Part shown: positions 50,361 to 58,773 of the stretch, in pieces | Numbering within the stretch: the stretch's first letter is position 1 | Layout of the letters: each line of letters starts with the position of its first letter | DNA from: Pseudomonas sp. B33.4 | Lineage (GTDB): Bacteria > Pseudomonadota > Gammaproteobacteria > Pseudomonadales > Pseudomonadaceae | Length of the DNA stretch: 64,000 bases | Reading direction: 5' to 3' | Assembly (NCBI RefSeq): GCF_034555375.1 | Contig: NZ_CP140706.1 | Location: 1,727,001-1,791,000 of the forward strand | Program-made: the position numbers and the translations under genes | Notes under the pieces: model-generated | What the model saw: only the letters and a program-made list of their open reading frames with translations | What the model was told of the DNA's origin: nothing | Database searches by the model: none

Positions 50361-52631
50361 ATGAGCTTCGGCGCCGATGAAGAGATCCTTCAGGATTTCC
50401 TGGTTGAGGCCGGCGAGATTCTTGAGCAACTGTCCGAACAACTGGTCGAGCTGGAAAGCCGTCCGGATGACGCAGATCTGCTCAACGCAATTTTTCGCGG
50501 TTTCCACACTGTAAAAGGGGGCGCCGGCTTCCTTCAGCTCAATGAGCTGGTGGAGTGCTGTCACATCGCCGAAAACGTGTTCGACATCCTGCGCAAGGGT
50601 GAGCGTCGCGTTGATGCAGAACTGATGGACGTTGTCCTCGAAGCGCTGGACGCGGTGAACAGTATGTTCAGCGAAGTCCGCGAGCGTGCTCCGATCACCG
50701 CTGCCACCCCGCAACTGCTGGCCGCTCTGGCGCGTCTGGCCGAACCGCAATCGGCGGACGCCACCCCGGCTTCGCCGGTGGCCGAGATGATCGAAGAACT
50801 GGTCGTTGAAGGCGACTCGTCGGGCGACATCACCGATAACGAATTCGAACAACTGCTGGATTCGCTGAACGCCGTCAAGGCCGAAGCCGAAGCCCCGGCC
50901 GCTGCTGCACCTGCGCAAACGGCCAATGAAGCAGCGAGCGATGAAATCACCGATGCCGAGTTCGAGTCGTTGCTCGATCAGTTGCACGGCAAGGGCCAGT
51001 TCGCGGTGGACGCGGTTGCACCAGCGGCGGCGGCTCCGGCTGCTCCGGCCGCGGGCGACAGCTCCGACATCACCGACGACGAATTCGAAGCATTGCTCGA
51101 TCAGTTGCATGGCAAGGGCAACTTTGCCGTGGATGCGCTGGAGTCGGCGATTGCCTCGGCACCTGCGCCAGCCGCACCGGTTGCTGCGGCGGCCGGCAGC
51201 GATCTGATCAGCGATCACGAGTTCGAATCGCTGCTCGACGAATTGCACGGCAAAGGCAAGTTCTCCGAAGTCGGCACCGCTGCTGCTGGCAGTGCTTCGA
51301 GCGTCGCCACGCCTGCTGCCAAGGCACCGGCCGCTGCTGCAGCGCCCAAGCCTGCCGCCAAGCCTGAGCCGAAAGCCGAAGCGCCGAAACCGGCCGCCGC
51401 TGCTGCACCGGCTCCGGCCCGTGCGCCGGCGACACCGCCACCGGAAAAACCGGCGAGCGAAGCCGAAACCACCGTGCGCGTCGACACGGCACGTCTCGAC
51501 GAAATCATGAACATGGTCGGCGAGCTGGTGCTGGTGCGTAACCGTCTGGTGCGTCTGGGACTGAACAGCGGCGATGAAGCCATGCAAAAGGCCGTGTCGA
51601 ACCTCGACGTGGTCACGGCTGACTTGCAGACCGCCGTGATGAAGACGCGGATGCAGCCGATCAAGAAGGTCTTCGGGCGCTTCCCGCGTCTGGTTCGAGA
51701 TCTGGCGCGTCAGCTGAAGAAAGAGATCAACCTGGAACTGGTGGGTGAAGAAACCGACCTCGACAAAAACCTTGTCGAGGCCCTGGCCGACCCGCTGGTC
51801 CACTTGGTGCGCAACGCTGTCGACCACGGCATCGAGTCGCCGGAAGAACGCGAAGCTTCGGGCAAGGCCCGTGGCGGTCGTGTTGTTTTGGCTGCCGAGC
51901 AAGAGGGTGACCATATCCTGCTGTCGATTTCCGATGACGGCAAAGGCATGGACCCGAACGTGCTGCGCGCCATCGCGGTAAAACGCGGCGTGATGGACAA
52001 GGACGCGGCCGATCGTCTCAGCGATACCGAGTGCTACAACCTGATTTTCGCCCCGGGTTTCTCGACCAAGACCGAGATCTCCGACGTGTCCGGCCGCGGC
52101 GTCGGCATGGACGTGGTGAAGACCAAGATTTCCCAGCTCAACGGTTCGATCAACATCTACTCGACCAAGGGCCAGGGCTCGAAAATCGTCATCAAGGTGC
52201 CGCTGACCCTCGCGATCATGCCAACCCTGATGGTCATGCTCGGCAACCAGGCGTTTGCGTTCCCGTTGGTCAACGTCAACGAAATCTTCCACCTCGACCT
52301 GTCGACCACCAACGTCGTCGACGGTCAGGAAGTGGTGATCGTGCGGGACAAGGCGCTGCCGTTGTTCTACCTCAAGCGCTGGCTGGTCAGTTCCGCCGCT
52401 CACGAAGAGCAGCGTGAAGGCCACGTGGTGATCCTTTCGGTGGGCACTCAGCGGATCGGCTTCGTCGTCGATCAACTGGTCGGCCAGGAAGAAGTGGTCA
52501 TCAAGCCGTTGGGCAAAATGCTGCAGGGCACTCCGGGCATGTCCGGCGCCACCATCACCGGTGACGGCCGCATCGCGCTGATTCTCGATGTTCCAAGCAT
52601 GCTCAAGCGTTACGCCGCACGGCGTATTTGA
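50361..52631 (+). CDS. cheA: Chemotaxis histidine kinase CheA
   Basis: CheA phosphorylates CheY and CheB under receptor control. The 756-residue protein has an Hpt (P1) domain with His49 (FRGFHTVKGGAGFLQ). A long Ala/Pro-rich linker (about 130-370) holds four copies of a motif like EITDAEFESLLDQLHGKG, near residues 156, 195, 236 and 282. The P3 dimerisation domain, the P4 kinase (LVRNAVDHGIESPEER, DDGKGMDP, GRGVGMDVVKTKI) and the P5 CheW-like domain follow. No classic P2 domain is visible; the repeated motif occupies its place. Confidence 0.96.
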   Translation: MSFGADEEILQDFLVEAGEILEQLSEQLVELESRPDDADLLNAIFRGFHTVKGGAGFLQLNELVECCHIAENVFDILRKGERRVDAELMDVVLEALDAVNSMFSEVRERAPITAATPQLLAALARLAEPQSADATPASPVAEMIEELVVEGDSSGDITDNEFEQLLDSLNAVKAEAEAPAAAAPAQTANEAASDEITDAEFESLLDQLHGKGQFAVDAVAPAAAAPAAPAAGDSSDITDDEFEALLDQLHGKGNFAVDALESAIASAPAPAAPVAAAAGSDLISDHEFESLLDELHGKGKFSEVGTAAAGSASSVATPAAKAPAAAAAPKPAAKPEPKAEAPKPAAAAAPAPARAPATPPPEKPASEAETTVRVDTARLDEIMNMVGELVLVRNRLVRLGLNSGDEAMQKAVSNLDVVTADLQTAVMKTRMQPIKKVFGRFPRLVRDLARQLKKEINLELVGEETDLDKNLVEALADPLVHLVRNAVDHGIESPEEREASGKARGGRVVLAAEQEGDHILLSISDDGKGMDPNVLRAIAVKRGVMDKDAADRLSDTECYNLIFAPGFSTKTEISDVSGRGVGMDVVKTKISQLNGSINIYSTKGQGSKIVIKVPLTLAIMPTLMVMLGNQAFAFPLVNVNEIFHLDLSTTNVVDGQEVVIVRDKALPLFYLKRWLVSSAAHEEQREGHVVILSVGTQRIGFVVDQLVGQEEVVIKPLGKMLQGTPGMSGATITGDGRIALILDVPSMLKRYAARRI

Positions 52632-52680
52632 ATCCGGGGCGGCGGGGCGATAACGTCCCGCTGCACCTAATGGAGTGTTT

Positions 52681-53829
52681 ATGGCAGTCAAAGTCCTGGT
52701 GGTGGACGATTCGGGTTTTTTCCGCCGCCGCGTCTCGGAAATTCTTTCTGCGGATCCGAGCATTCAGGTGGTCGGCACTGCAACCAACGGTAAAGAGGCG
52801 ATTGATCAGGCGCTGGCACTCAAGCCGGACGTGATCACCATGGACTACGAGATGCCGATGATGGACGGCATCACGGCGGTGCGGCACATCATGCAGCGCT
52901 GCCCGACCCCGGTGTTGATGTTCTCTTCGCTGACCCACGAAGGCGCCCGGGTAACGCTGGACGCGCTGGACGCCGGCGCGGTGGATTTCCTGCCGAAGAA
53001 TTTCGAAGACATCTCGCGTAATCCCGAGAAGGTCAAGCAACTGCTGTGCGAAAAGGTCCATAGCATCTCGCGCAGTAATCGTCGTTTCAGTGCTTATAGC
53101 GCTCCAGCGCCAGTGGCTGCACCAGCACCGACGCCTGCTCCGGCGCCGTCGAGTTTCGGCAGCCACAGCAGCAGTCACAGCACCAGCGCGCCGGCGCGTC
53201 CGGCTCCAGCGCCGGCACCGACTCGCGCCCCGGCCGCCAGCGCTTCGTCGCCAGCGCCGAAACGCAAAGCCTACAAACTGGTTGCCATTGGTACGTCGAC
53301 TGGCGGCCCGGTTGCCCTGCAACGTGTGTTGACGCAGTTGCCGGCGAATTTCCCGGCGCCGATCGTACTGATCCAGCACATGCCGGCGGCGTTCACCAAG
53401 GCTTTTGCCGAACGTCTCGACAAGCTCTGCCGCATCAGCGTCAAGGAAGCCGAGGACGGCGACATCCTGCGTCCGGGCCTGGCGTTGCTGGCGCCGGGTG
53501 GCAAGCAAATGATGATCGATGGTCGTGGCGCGGTGAAGATCCTCCCGGGCGACGAGCGTCTGAATTACAAGCCGTGCGTGGACATCACCTTCGGTTCCGC
53601 AGCCAAGTCCTACGGTGACAAAGTTCTGGCGGTCGTGCTCACCGGCATGGGCGCCGATGGCCGTGAAGGCGCGCGTCTGCTCAAGCAGGGCGGCAGCGCG
53701 GTCTGGGCACAAGATGAGGCAAGTTGCGTGATTTACGGCATGCCGATGGCCATCGTTAAAGCCGACCTCGCCGACGCGGTATACAGCCTCGACGACATCG
53801 GCAAACACATTGTCGAGGCGTGTATCTGA
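52681..53829 (+). CDS. cheB: Protein-glutamate methylesterase CheB
   Basis: CheB demethylates or deamidates chemoreceptors. The 382-residue protein has a receiver domain with Asp55 ([20 protein letters not shown]). An unusually long Pro/Ala/Ser linker spans about residues 140-195. The catalytic domain has Ser206 ([13 protein letters not shown]), [14 protein letters not shown] and [15 protein letters not shown]. The ATG at 52681 follows GGAG by 5 bp; a GTG at 52675 overlaps that site. It overlaps motC by one base. Confidence 0.95.
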   Translation: MAVKVLVVDDSGFFRRRVSEILSADPSIQVVGTATNGKEAIDQALALKPDVITMDYEMPMMDGITAVRHIMQRCPTPVLMFSSLTHEGARVTLDALDAGAVDFLPKNFEDISRNPEKVKQLLCEKVHSISRSNRRFSAYSAPAPVAAPAPTPAPAPSSFGSHSSSHSTSAPARPAPAPAPTRAPAASASSPAPKRKAYKLVAIGTSTGGPVALQRVLTQLPANFPAPIVLIQHMPAAFTKAFAERLDKLCRISVKEAEDGDILRPGLALLAPGGKQMMIDGRGAVKILPGDERLNYKPCVDITFGSAAKSYGDKVLAVVLTGMGADGREGARLLKQGGSAVWAQDEASCVIYGMPMAIVKADLADAVYSLDDIGKHIVEACI

Positions 53830-54569
53830 TGGATGTTTTAAGCCTTATCGGGATCATCATGGCGTTCGTCGCCATCATCGGTGGTAACTACCTTGAAGGT
53901 GGTCACCTCGGTGCGCTGGCCAACGGCCCGGCGGCATTGATCGTACTGGGCGGCACCATCGGTGCCGCACTGCTGCAATCGCCGATGAGCGCGTTCAAAC
54001 GCGCCATGCAGATCCTCGCCTGGATTCTGTTTCCGCCACGGGTCGATCTGGCCGGTGGCATCGATCGCGTCGTCAACTGGAGCCTCACCGCGCGCAAGGA
54101 AGGCCTGCTGGGCCTGGAAGGCGTGGCCGATGCCGAACCCGACAACTACTCGCGCAAAGGCCTGCAACTGCTGGTCGACGGCGCCGAGCCAGAAGCGATC
54201 CGCAGCATCCTCGAGGTGGATTTCTACACCCAGGAAGCCCGCGATATCGAGGCGGCAAAAGTCTTTGAAAGCATGGGCGGCTACGCGCCAACCATCGGCA
54301 TCATCGGTGCGGTGATGGGCCTGATCCACGTGATGGGCAACCTCGCTGATCCGACGCAACTGGGCAGCGGCATCGCCGTGGCTTTCGTCGCGACCATTTA
54401 CGGCGTGGCCAGTGCCAACCTGGTGTTGCTGCCAATCGCCGCCAAGCTGAAGTCAATCGCGTTGCGGCAGTCGCGTTATCGCGAAATGTTGTTGGAAGGG
54501 ATCCTGTCGATCGCCGAAGGTGAAAACCCTCGCTCCATTGAGTTGAAGCTGCAAGGCTTCATGGATTAA
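53829..54569 (+). CDS. motC: Flagellar motor stator protein MotC (MotA-like)
   Basis: MotC is the MotA-type subunit of the second stator in pseudomonads; MotCD is needed for swarming. The 246-residue protein has four hydrophobic segments (VLSLIGIIMAFVAIIGGNYL; ALIVLGGTIGAALLQSP; APTIGIIGAVMGLIHVMGNL; GIAVAFVATIYGVASANLVL) and a charged cytoplasmic loop for FliG contact. The ATG overlaps the cheB stop. motD follows after 12 bp. Confidence 0.96.
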   Translation: MDVLSLIGIIMAFVAIIGGNYLEGGHLGALANGPAALIVLGGTIGAALLQSPMSAFKRAMQILAWILFPPRVDLAGGIDRVVNWSLTARKEGLLGLEGVADAEPDNYSRKGLQLLVDGAEPEAIRSILEVDFYTQEARDIEAAKVFESMGGYAPTIGIIGAVMGLIHVMGNLADPTQLGSGIAVAFVATIYGVASANLVLLPIAAKLKSIALRQSRYREMLLEGILSIAEGENPRSIELKLQGFMD

Positions 54570-54581
54570 GGGAATAACCTC

Positions 54582-55472
54582 ATGGCTCGTCGCAGGCATC
54601 AGGAAGAACACGTCAATCACGAACGCTGGCTCGTGTCCTACGCGGATTTCATCACGTTGCTGTTCGCGTTCTTCGTGGTGATGTACTCGATTTCGTCGAT
54701 CAACGAAGGCAAGTACAAGGAAATTTCCGAAGCGCTGGTCGGCGTTTTCAAAGACTCCGACCGCGCGCTCAAACCGATCCAGATCGGCGACGAACGGCCG
54801 AAAACCGTGACCCCGGCCAAGCCACTGGTCAAGGACGCCGAGCAGATCGACGCCGGTATCGCCGGCGCCAGCGATCCGCTGAAAAGCATCGCCGATGACA
54901 TCAGCGCTGCGTTCGGTGACCTGATCAGCTCCAACCAGATGACTGTGCGCGGCAACGAGTTGTGGGTCGAGATCGAACTCAACTCCAGCCTGTTGTTCGG
55001 CAGCGGCGATGCCATGCCGAGCGACATCGCCTTCAACATCATCGACAAGGTGGCGGCGATTCTGAAACCGTTCGATAACCCGATTCACGTCGAGGGTTTC
55101 ACCGACGATCAACCGATCCGCACTGCGCAGTACCCGACCAACTGGGAACTCTCCTCGGCGCGCTCGGCGAGCATCGTGCGCATGCTGGCCATGCAGGGTG
55201 TGAACCCTGGCCGATTGGCATCGGTGGGTTACGGCGAGTTTCAACCGGTGGCCAACAACGCTACCGCTGAAGGCCGGGGGAAAAACCGCCGGGTGGTTCT
55301 GGTGGTCTCGCGAAACCTCGATGTGCGCCGCAGCCTGACGGGCACTGGAACCGCTAACGCGCAACCGGACGCTGCGTTGAAGCGTGCTGGCACACAAACT
55401 GCACCGACCCCGGTCAAGACGCCGGGACGCGAGAGTGCCGTCAATTCTCCGTCACCCGCATTAACACGCTGA
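54582..55472 (+). CDS. motD: Flagellar motor stator protein MotD (MotB-like)
   Basis: MotD is the MotB-type partner of MotC. The 296-residue protein has a single N-terminal membrane helix with the proton-accepting Asp (WLVSYADFITLLFAFFVVMY), a plug region, and an OmpA-like peptidoglycan-binding domain (IHVEGFTDDQPIRTAQYPTN, ARSASIVRMLAMQGVNPGRL). The tail is Thr/Pro-rich and probably disordered. motCD lies in the chemotaxis operon. Confidence 0.96.
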   Translation: MARRRHQEEHVNHERWLVSYADFITLLFAFFVVMYSISSINEGKYKEISEALVGVFKDSDRALKPIQIGDERPKTVTPAKPLVKDAEQIDAGIAGASDPLKSIADDISAAFGDLISSNQMTVRGNELWVEIELNSSLLFGSGDAMPSDIAFNIIDKVAAILKPFDNPIHVEGFTDDQPIRTAQYPTNWELSSARSASIVRMLAMQGVNPGRLASVGYGEFQPVANNATAEGRGKNRRVVLVVSRNLDVRRSLTGTGTANAQPDAALKRAGTQTAPTPVKTPGRESAVNSPSPALTR

Positions 55473-55515
55473 GCTATGTCTCGGTCGAGCATATCGGCCG
55501 GGAGGAACGAACTGA

Positions 55516-56304
55516 ATGAGAGTCTGGGCAGTCGCCAATCAAAAGGGTGGTGTCGGTAAAACCACATCTTCCATCGCTTTAGCCGGGTTGCTGGCCGAGG
55601 CGGGCAAGCGCGTGGTTGTGGTCGATCTCGACCCGCACGGCTCGATGACCAGTTATTTCGGTTACGACCCCGACAGCCTGGAACACAGCAACTACGACCT
55701 GTTTCTGCACAAGGGCAGCGTGCCGCAAGGCCTGCCGGGGCAGTTGTTGTTGTCGACCAGTGACGAACGTATTTCCCTGCTGCCATCGAGCACCGCACTG
55801 GCGACCCTTGAGCGTCAGTCGCCGGGGCAGAGTGGTCTGGGCCTGGTGATCGCCAAGAGTCTGGCGCAGCTGTGGCAGGACTTCGATTACGCGGTGATCG
55901 ACAGCCCGCCGTTGCTCGGCGTGCTGATGGTCAACGCCCTCGCGGCGAGCCAGCAACTGGTGATCCCGGTGCAGACCGAACACTTGGCCGTCAAAGGCCT
56001 GGAACGCATGGTCAACACCTTGGCGATGATCAACCGCTCGCGCAAACAGGCGCTGCCGTTCAGCATCGTGCCGACCCTGTTCGATCGCCGCACACAAGCA
56101 TCGATGCATACCTTGCGCGTGCTGCGCGACAAATTCCCCGACGAGATCTGGCAGGGTTATATCCCGGTCGATACTCGTCTGCGCGACGCCAGCCGTGCCG
56201 GTGTCACGCCTTCGCAATTCGACGGCAAGAGCCGTGGCGTACTGGCCTACCGCGCGCTGCTCAAGCACCTGTTGGCGCAACAACTTGTTCCGCAGGTGGC
56301 TTGA
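55516..56304 (+). CDS. parC: ParC-type ParA ATPase for chemotaxis array placement
   Basis: This 262-residue ParA-family ATPase has the deviant Walker A KGGVGKTT (residues 10-17), VVVDLDPHGSMTSYFG and YAVIDSPPLLGVLMVNAL. In Vibrio and Pseudomonas, ParC with ParP holds chemotaxis arrays at the cell pole. Its place between motD and a CheW-like parP supports this over plasmid or chromosome partition. A REP element separates it from parP. Confidence 0.9.
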   Translation: MRVWAVANQKGGVGKTTSSIALAGLLAEAGKRVVVVDLDPHGSMTSYFGYDPDSLEHSNYDLFLHKGSVPQGLPGQLLLSTSDERISLLPSSTALATLERQSPGQSGLGLVIAKSLAQLWQDFDYAVIDSPPLLGVLMVNALAASQQLVIPVQTEHLAVKGLERMVNTLAMINRSRKQALPFSIVPTLFDRRTQASMHTLRVLRDKFPDEIWQGYIPVDTRLRDASRAGVTPSQFDGKSRGVLAYRALLKHLLAQQLVPQVA

Positions 56305-56318
56305 ATGATTTTGACTTG

Positions 56319-56410
56319 TGTAGGAGCTGCCGAAGGCTGCGATCTTTTGATCTTGCTTTGTGGCGTTCCTGAAAAGATCAAAAGATCGCAGCCTGCGGCA
56401 GCTCCTACAG
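56319..56410. repeat. REP/REPIN-type inverted repeat, copy 2
   Basis: Arms TGTAGGAGCTGCCGAAGGCT... (56319-56352) and its near-perfect complement (56376-56409); one T/G difference in the stem. It lies inside the che operon, between parC and parP, and ends 10 bp before the parP start. Confidence 0.93.
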
Positions 56411-56420
56411 GGGACTGTGC

Positions 56421-57377
56421 ATGAATCGGCCTTTGAAGTTGACGTCGAAGCCGCAGTTGGCCTTGCAGTCGTATCTGGACAGTCTGCTGCAGGAGATTCC
56501 TGACGCGTTGCCGACGCCAGTCGAAGTTGTCGAAGAAAGTACCGAGGCGCTGGACGAGTTCCAGGCCGCGGTGCTGGAAGAGCAGGCCCGTGACGCGCAG
56601 AAAGCGGCCAGGCCTGCTGCGCCGGTTGCCGCGCCTGCCGTTGCAGCGGTTGCCAAAGCGCCGGTGGCTTTGATCGAGGAAGCAGCGCCAGTCCGTGCAT
56701 CGGTCTCGACGCTCGCTCCGCTGCTGCAAACACAGTTGCTGAAAACCGCACCGCAACCGACTGTGGTCGAACCTGCTCCAGTTCCAGCTCCGGTCGCACC
56801 CGCACCCGTCGAGCAGACATTGGTCCCGCCGCTGGTGGAAGTGCATCTGCCGCCGAGCAACACGCCGCCACCGGTGGAAACCGATGGCCGTCCGGCCTGG
56901 GCCTCGGAGGCGTTCGAATGCCTGCTGTTCGACGTCGCCGGCCTGACGCTAGCCGTGCCGCTGGTGTGCCTCGGCTCGATCTACTCGCTGGCCGGCCACG
57001 AGCTGACGCCGCTGTTCGGTCAGCCGGAATGGTTCCTCGGGATCCTGCCGAGCCAGGCCGGCAACCTGAAAGTCTTGGACACCGCACGCTGGGTCATGCC
57101 GGATCGCTACCGCGATGACTTCCGTCAGGGCCTGCAGTACGTGATTTCGGTACAAGGTTACGAGTGGGGCCTGGCGGTGCATCAGGTCAGCCGCTCGTTG
57201 CGTCTGGACCCGAATGAAATCAAATGGAGAAGTCACCGGGGTCAGCGGCCATGGCTCGCCGGCACGGTGATTGAGCACATGTGTGCATTGCTTGACGTTT
57301 CCGCACTGGCCGAATTGATCGCCAGCGGTGGGGCAAAGCACCTGAGCGGCCACAAGCCGCTACATAAACCGACATAG
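56421..57377 (+). CDS. parP: ParP-type CheW-domain protein
   Basis: ParP links ParC to CheA and receptors. The 318-residue protein has a long N-terminal region rich in Ala, Pro and Val (residues 40-160). The C-terminal CheW-like (AIF) domain follows: FECLLFDVAGLTLAVPLVCL, WFLGILPSQAGNLKVLDTAR and VIEHMCALLDVSALAELIAS. It lies directly after parC and before cheW, the normal order. Confidence 0.9.
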   Translation: MNRPLKLTSKPQLALQSYLDSLLQEIPDALPTPVEVVEESTEALDEFQAAVLEEQARDAQKAARPAAPVAAPAVAAVAKAPVALIEEAAPVRASVSTLAPLLQTQLLKTAPQPTVVEPAPVPAPVAPAPVEQTLVPPLVEVHLPPSNTPPPVETDGRPAWASEAFECLLFDVAGLTLAVPLVCLGSIYSLAGHELTPLFGQPEWFLGILPSQAGNLKVLDTARWVMPDRYRDDFRQGLQYVISVQGYEWGLAVHQVSRSLRLDPNEIKWRSHRGQRPWLAGTVIEHMCALLDVSALAELIASGGAKHLSGHKPLHKPT

Positions 57378-57467
57378 CAGCCGACATAACAATCAGGCGA
57401 CGGTATTGTTGAATGCCGCCACACAGAACACACACCGCCCAGAGCGGTTTTTTCGAGGGGTCAGGGT

Positions 57468-57953
57468 ATGAGTAGTCAGGCGACGAATGCAAAAGGTTCT
57501 GAAGATCCGATCCTGCAATGGGTAACCTTCAAACTGGACAACGAAACCTACGGCATCAACGTGATGCGCGTTCAGGAAGTGTTGCGCTACACCGAGATCG
57601 CTCCGGTGCCGGGTGCGCCGAGCTACGTGCTGGGCATCATCAACCTGCGCGGTAACGTGGTCACCGTGATCGACACCCGTCAGCGCTTCGGCCTGAACAG
57701 CGGCGAGATCAGCGACAACACCCGTATCGTCATCATCGAAGCCGACAAACAAGTCGTCGGCATCATGGTCGACAGCGTGGCCGAAGTGGTTTATCTGCGT
57801 CAGTCGGAAATCGAGACGGCGCCGAACGTCGGCAACGAAGAGTCGGCCAAGTTCATCCAGGGCGTGTGCAACAAGAACAACGAACTGCTGATCCTCGTCG
57901 AACTCGACAAGATGATGAGCGAAGAAGAATGGTCGGATCTGGAGAACATCTGA
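57468..57953 (+). CDS. cheW: Chemotaxis coupling protein CheW
   Basis: CheW joins receptors and CheA. The 161-residue protein has the two-subdomain CheW fold, with WVTFKLDNETYGINVMRVQE, the conserved VPGAPSYVLGIINLRGNVVT and VGIMVDSVAEVVYLRQSEIE. Its stop is directly followed by the TTG of the next gene. The 90-bp gap after parP may hold a promoter; none was clear. Confidence 0.97.
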   Translation: MSSQATNAKGSEDPILQWVTFKLDNETYGINVMRVQEVLRYTEIAPVPGAPSYVLGIINLRGNVVTVIDTRQRFGLNSGEISDNTRIVIIEADKQVVGIMVDSVAEVVYLRQSEIETAPNVGNEESAKFIQGVCNKNNELLILVELDKMMSEEEWSDLENI

Positions 57954-58346
57954 TTGATTCTCGAGGTTGCGGTCATTGTCCTGTTCCTCTTCTGGGCAGG
58001 CACGCTGGCAATGTTTGTGTCGTACATCAAGGCGCAGCGGGTGATCGCTGCGCAACAGGCTCAGGGCGATGCGCTGCGTGATCAGCGCATCAAGGACCTG
58101 GCCAAGCGTGTCGACGATTACCAGAACGGCAACGTGCGCATGGGCGAAGCCCTGCATGAGCTGCGCGCGGTCGTCGGTCCATTGCCGGACAAAATCGTTC
58201 AGCTGGAACAGCGCGATCCATCCAGCCTGTCATTCGCCCAGGCGGCGAAACTGGTGGGCATGGGTGCGAGCGTTGATGAACTGACTCAGTCCTGCGGGTT
58301 GACCCAGGCTGAGGCGGAGTTGATGCGCAAGTTGCACAAGAACTAG
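57954..58346 (+). CDS. DUF2802 domain protein of the chemotaxis operon
   Basis: A 130-residue protein with one N-terminal membrane helix (LEVAVIVLFLFWAGTLAMFV), a coiled helix (DALRDQRIKDLAKRVDDYQN) and a C-terminal helix-turn-helix-like part (AAKLVGMGASVDELTQSCGL, then TQAEAELMRKLH). This matches the DUF2802 family, always next to cheW in gammaproteobacteria. Function is unknown; a link between array and membrane is possible. The TTG start touches the cheW stop. Confidence 0.85.
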   Translation: MILEVAVIVLFLFWAGTLAMFVSYIKAQRVIAAQQAQGDALRDQRIKDLAKRVDDYQNGNVRMGEALHELRAVVGPLPDKIVQLEQRDPSSLSFAQAAKLVGMGASVDELTQSCGLTQAEAELMRKLHKN

Positions 58347-58352
58347 AAGCAA

Positions 58353-58433
58353 GATCAAAAGATCGCAGCCTTCGGCAGCTCCTACAGGGAAACGCATTCC
58401 AATGTAGGAGCTGCCGAAGGCTGCGATCTTTTG
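58353..58433. repeat. REP/REPIN-type inverted repeat, copy 3
   Basis: Same family as copies 1 and 2 (GATCAAAAGATCGCAGCCTT... and complement). It lies between the convergent DUF2802 and flhX genes and can end both transcripts. Confidence 0.93.
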
Positions 58434-58443
58434 CTTTTAAGGC

Positions 58444-58773
58444 TTAGTAATCATCGCCGCGCAGGGTCACATCCTTCTCGACCATCGGCGCATTCGGGTC
58501 CTGCCCTTCGGGGAATTTGCCCTTCAGATTCCACGCAAACGCAATGATCTCGGCGATCGTCCGGTAAAGCTCCTCTGGAATGCTGTCGCCCAGTTCCATC
58601 CGCGCCAACAAGCGCACCAATTCGGCATTTTCATAGATCGGCACCTCGCAATCGCGAGCGATGCGCAGGATTTCTTCGGCCAGTTCGTCATCACCCTTGG
58701 CGGTGAGTGTCGGGGCGTGGTTGCCGTCGTACTTGAGGGCGATGGCCTGGCGTGGGGCAGTGGAATCGTTCAT
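58444..58773 (-). CDS. FlhB C-terminal domain homologue (FlhX-type)
   Basis: A 109-residue soluble protein that matches only the cytoplasmic C-terminal domain of FlhB. QAIALKYDGNHAPTLTAKGD aligns with the FlhB stretch just after NPTH (YAVALKYDSEKGGAPILLAK), and IARDCEVPIYENAELVRLLA matches the next part. It starts almost exactly where FlhB is cleaved, so it resembles the free C-terminal product; the NPTH site itself is absent. It overlaps the FliK-like gene upstream by 4 bp. A role in substrate switching is inferred. Confidence 0.88.
   Translation of the reverse strand: MNDSTAPRQAIALKYDGNHAPTLTAKGDDELAEEILRIARDCEVPIYENAELVRLLARMELGDSIPEELYRTIAEIIAFAWNLKGKFPEGQDPNAPMVEKDVTLRGDDY

Noticed and set aside
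50358..52763. An 801-codon minus-strand frame across cheA
   Set aside because: Shadow of the cheA codon pattern; low-complexity Arg/Gly/Ser product.
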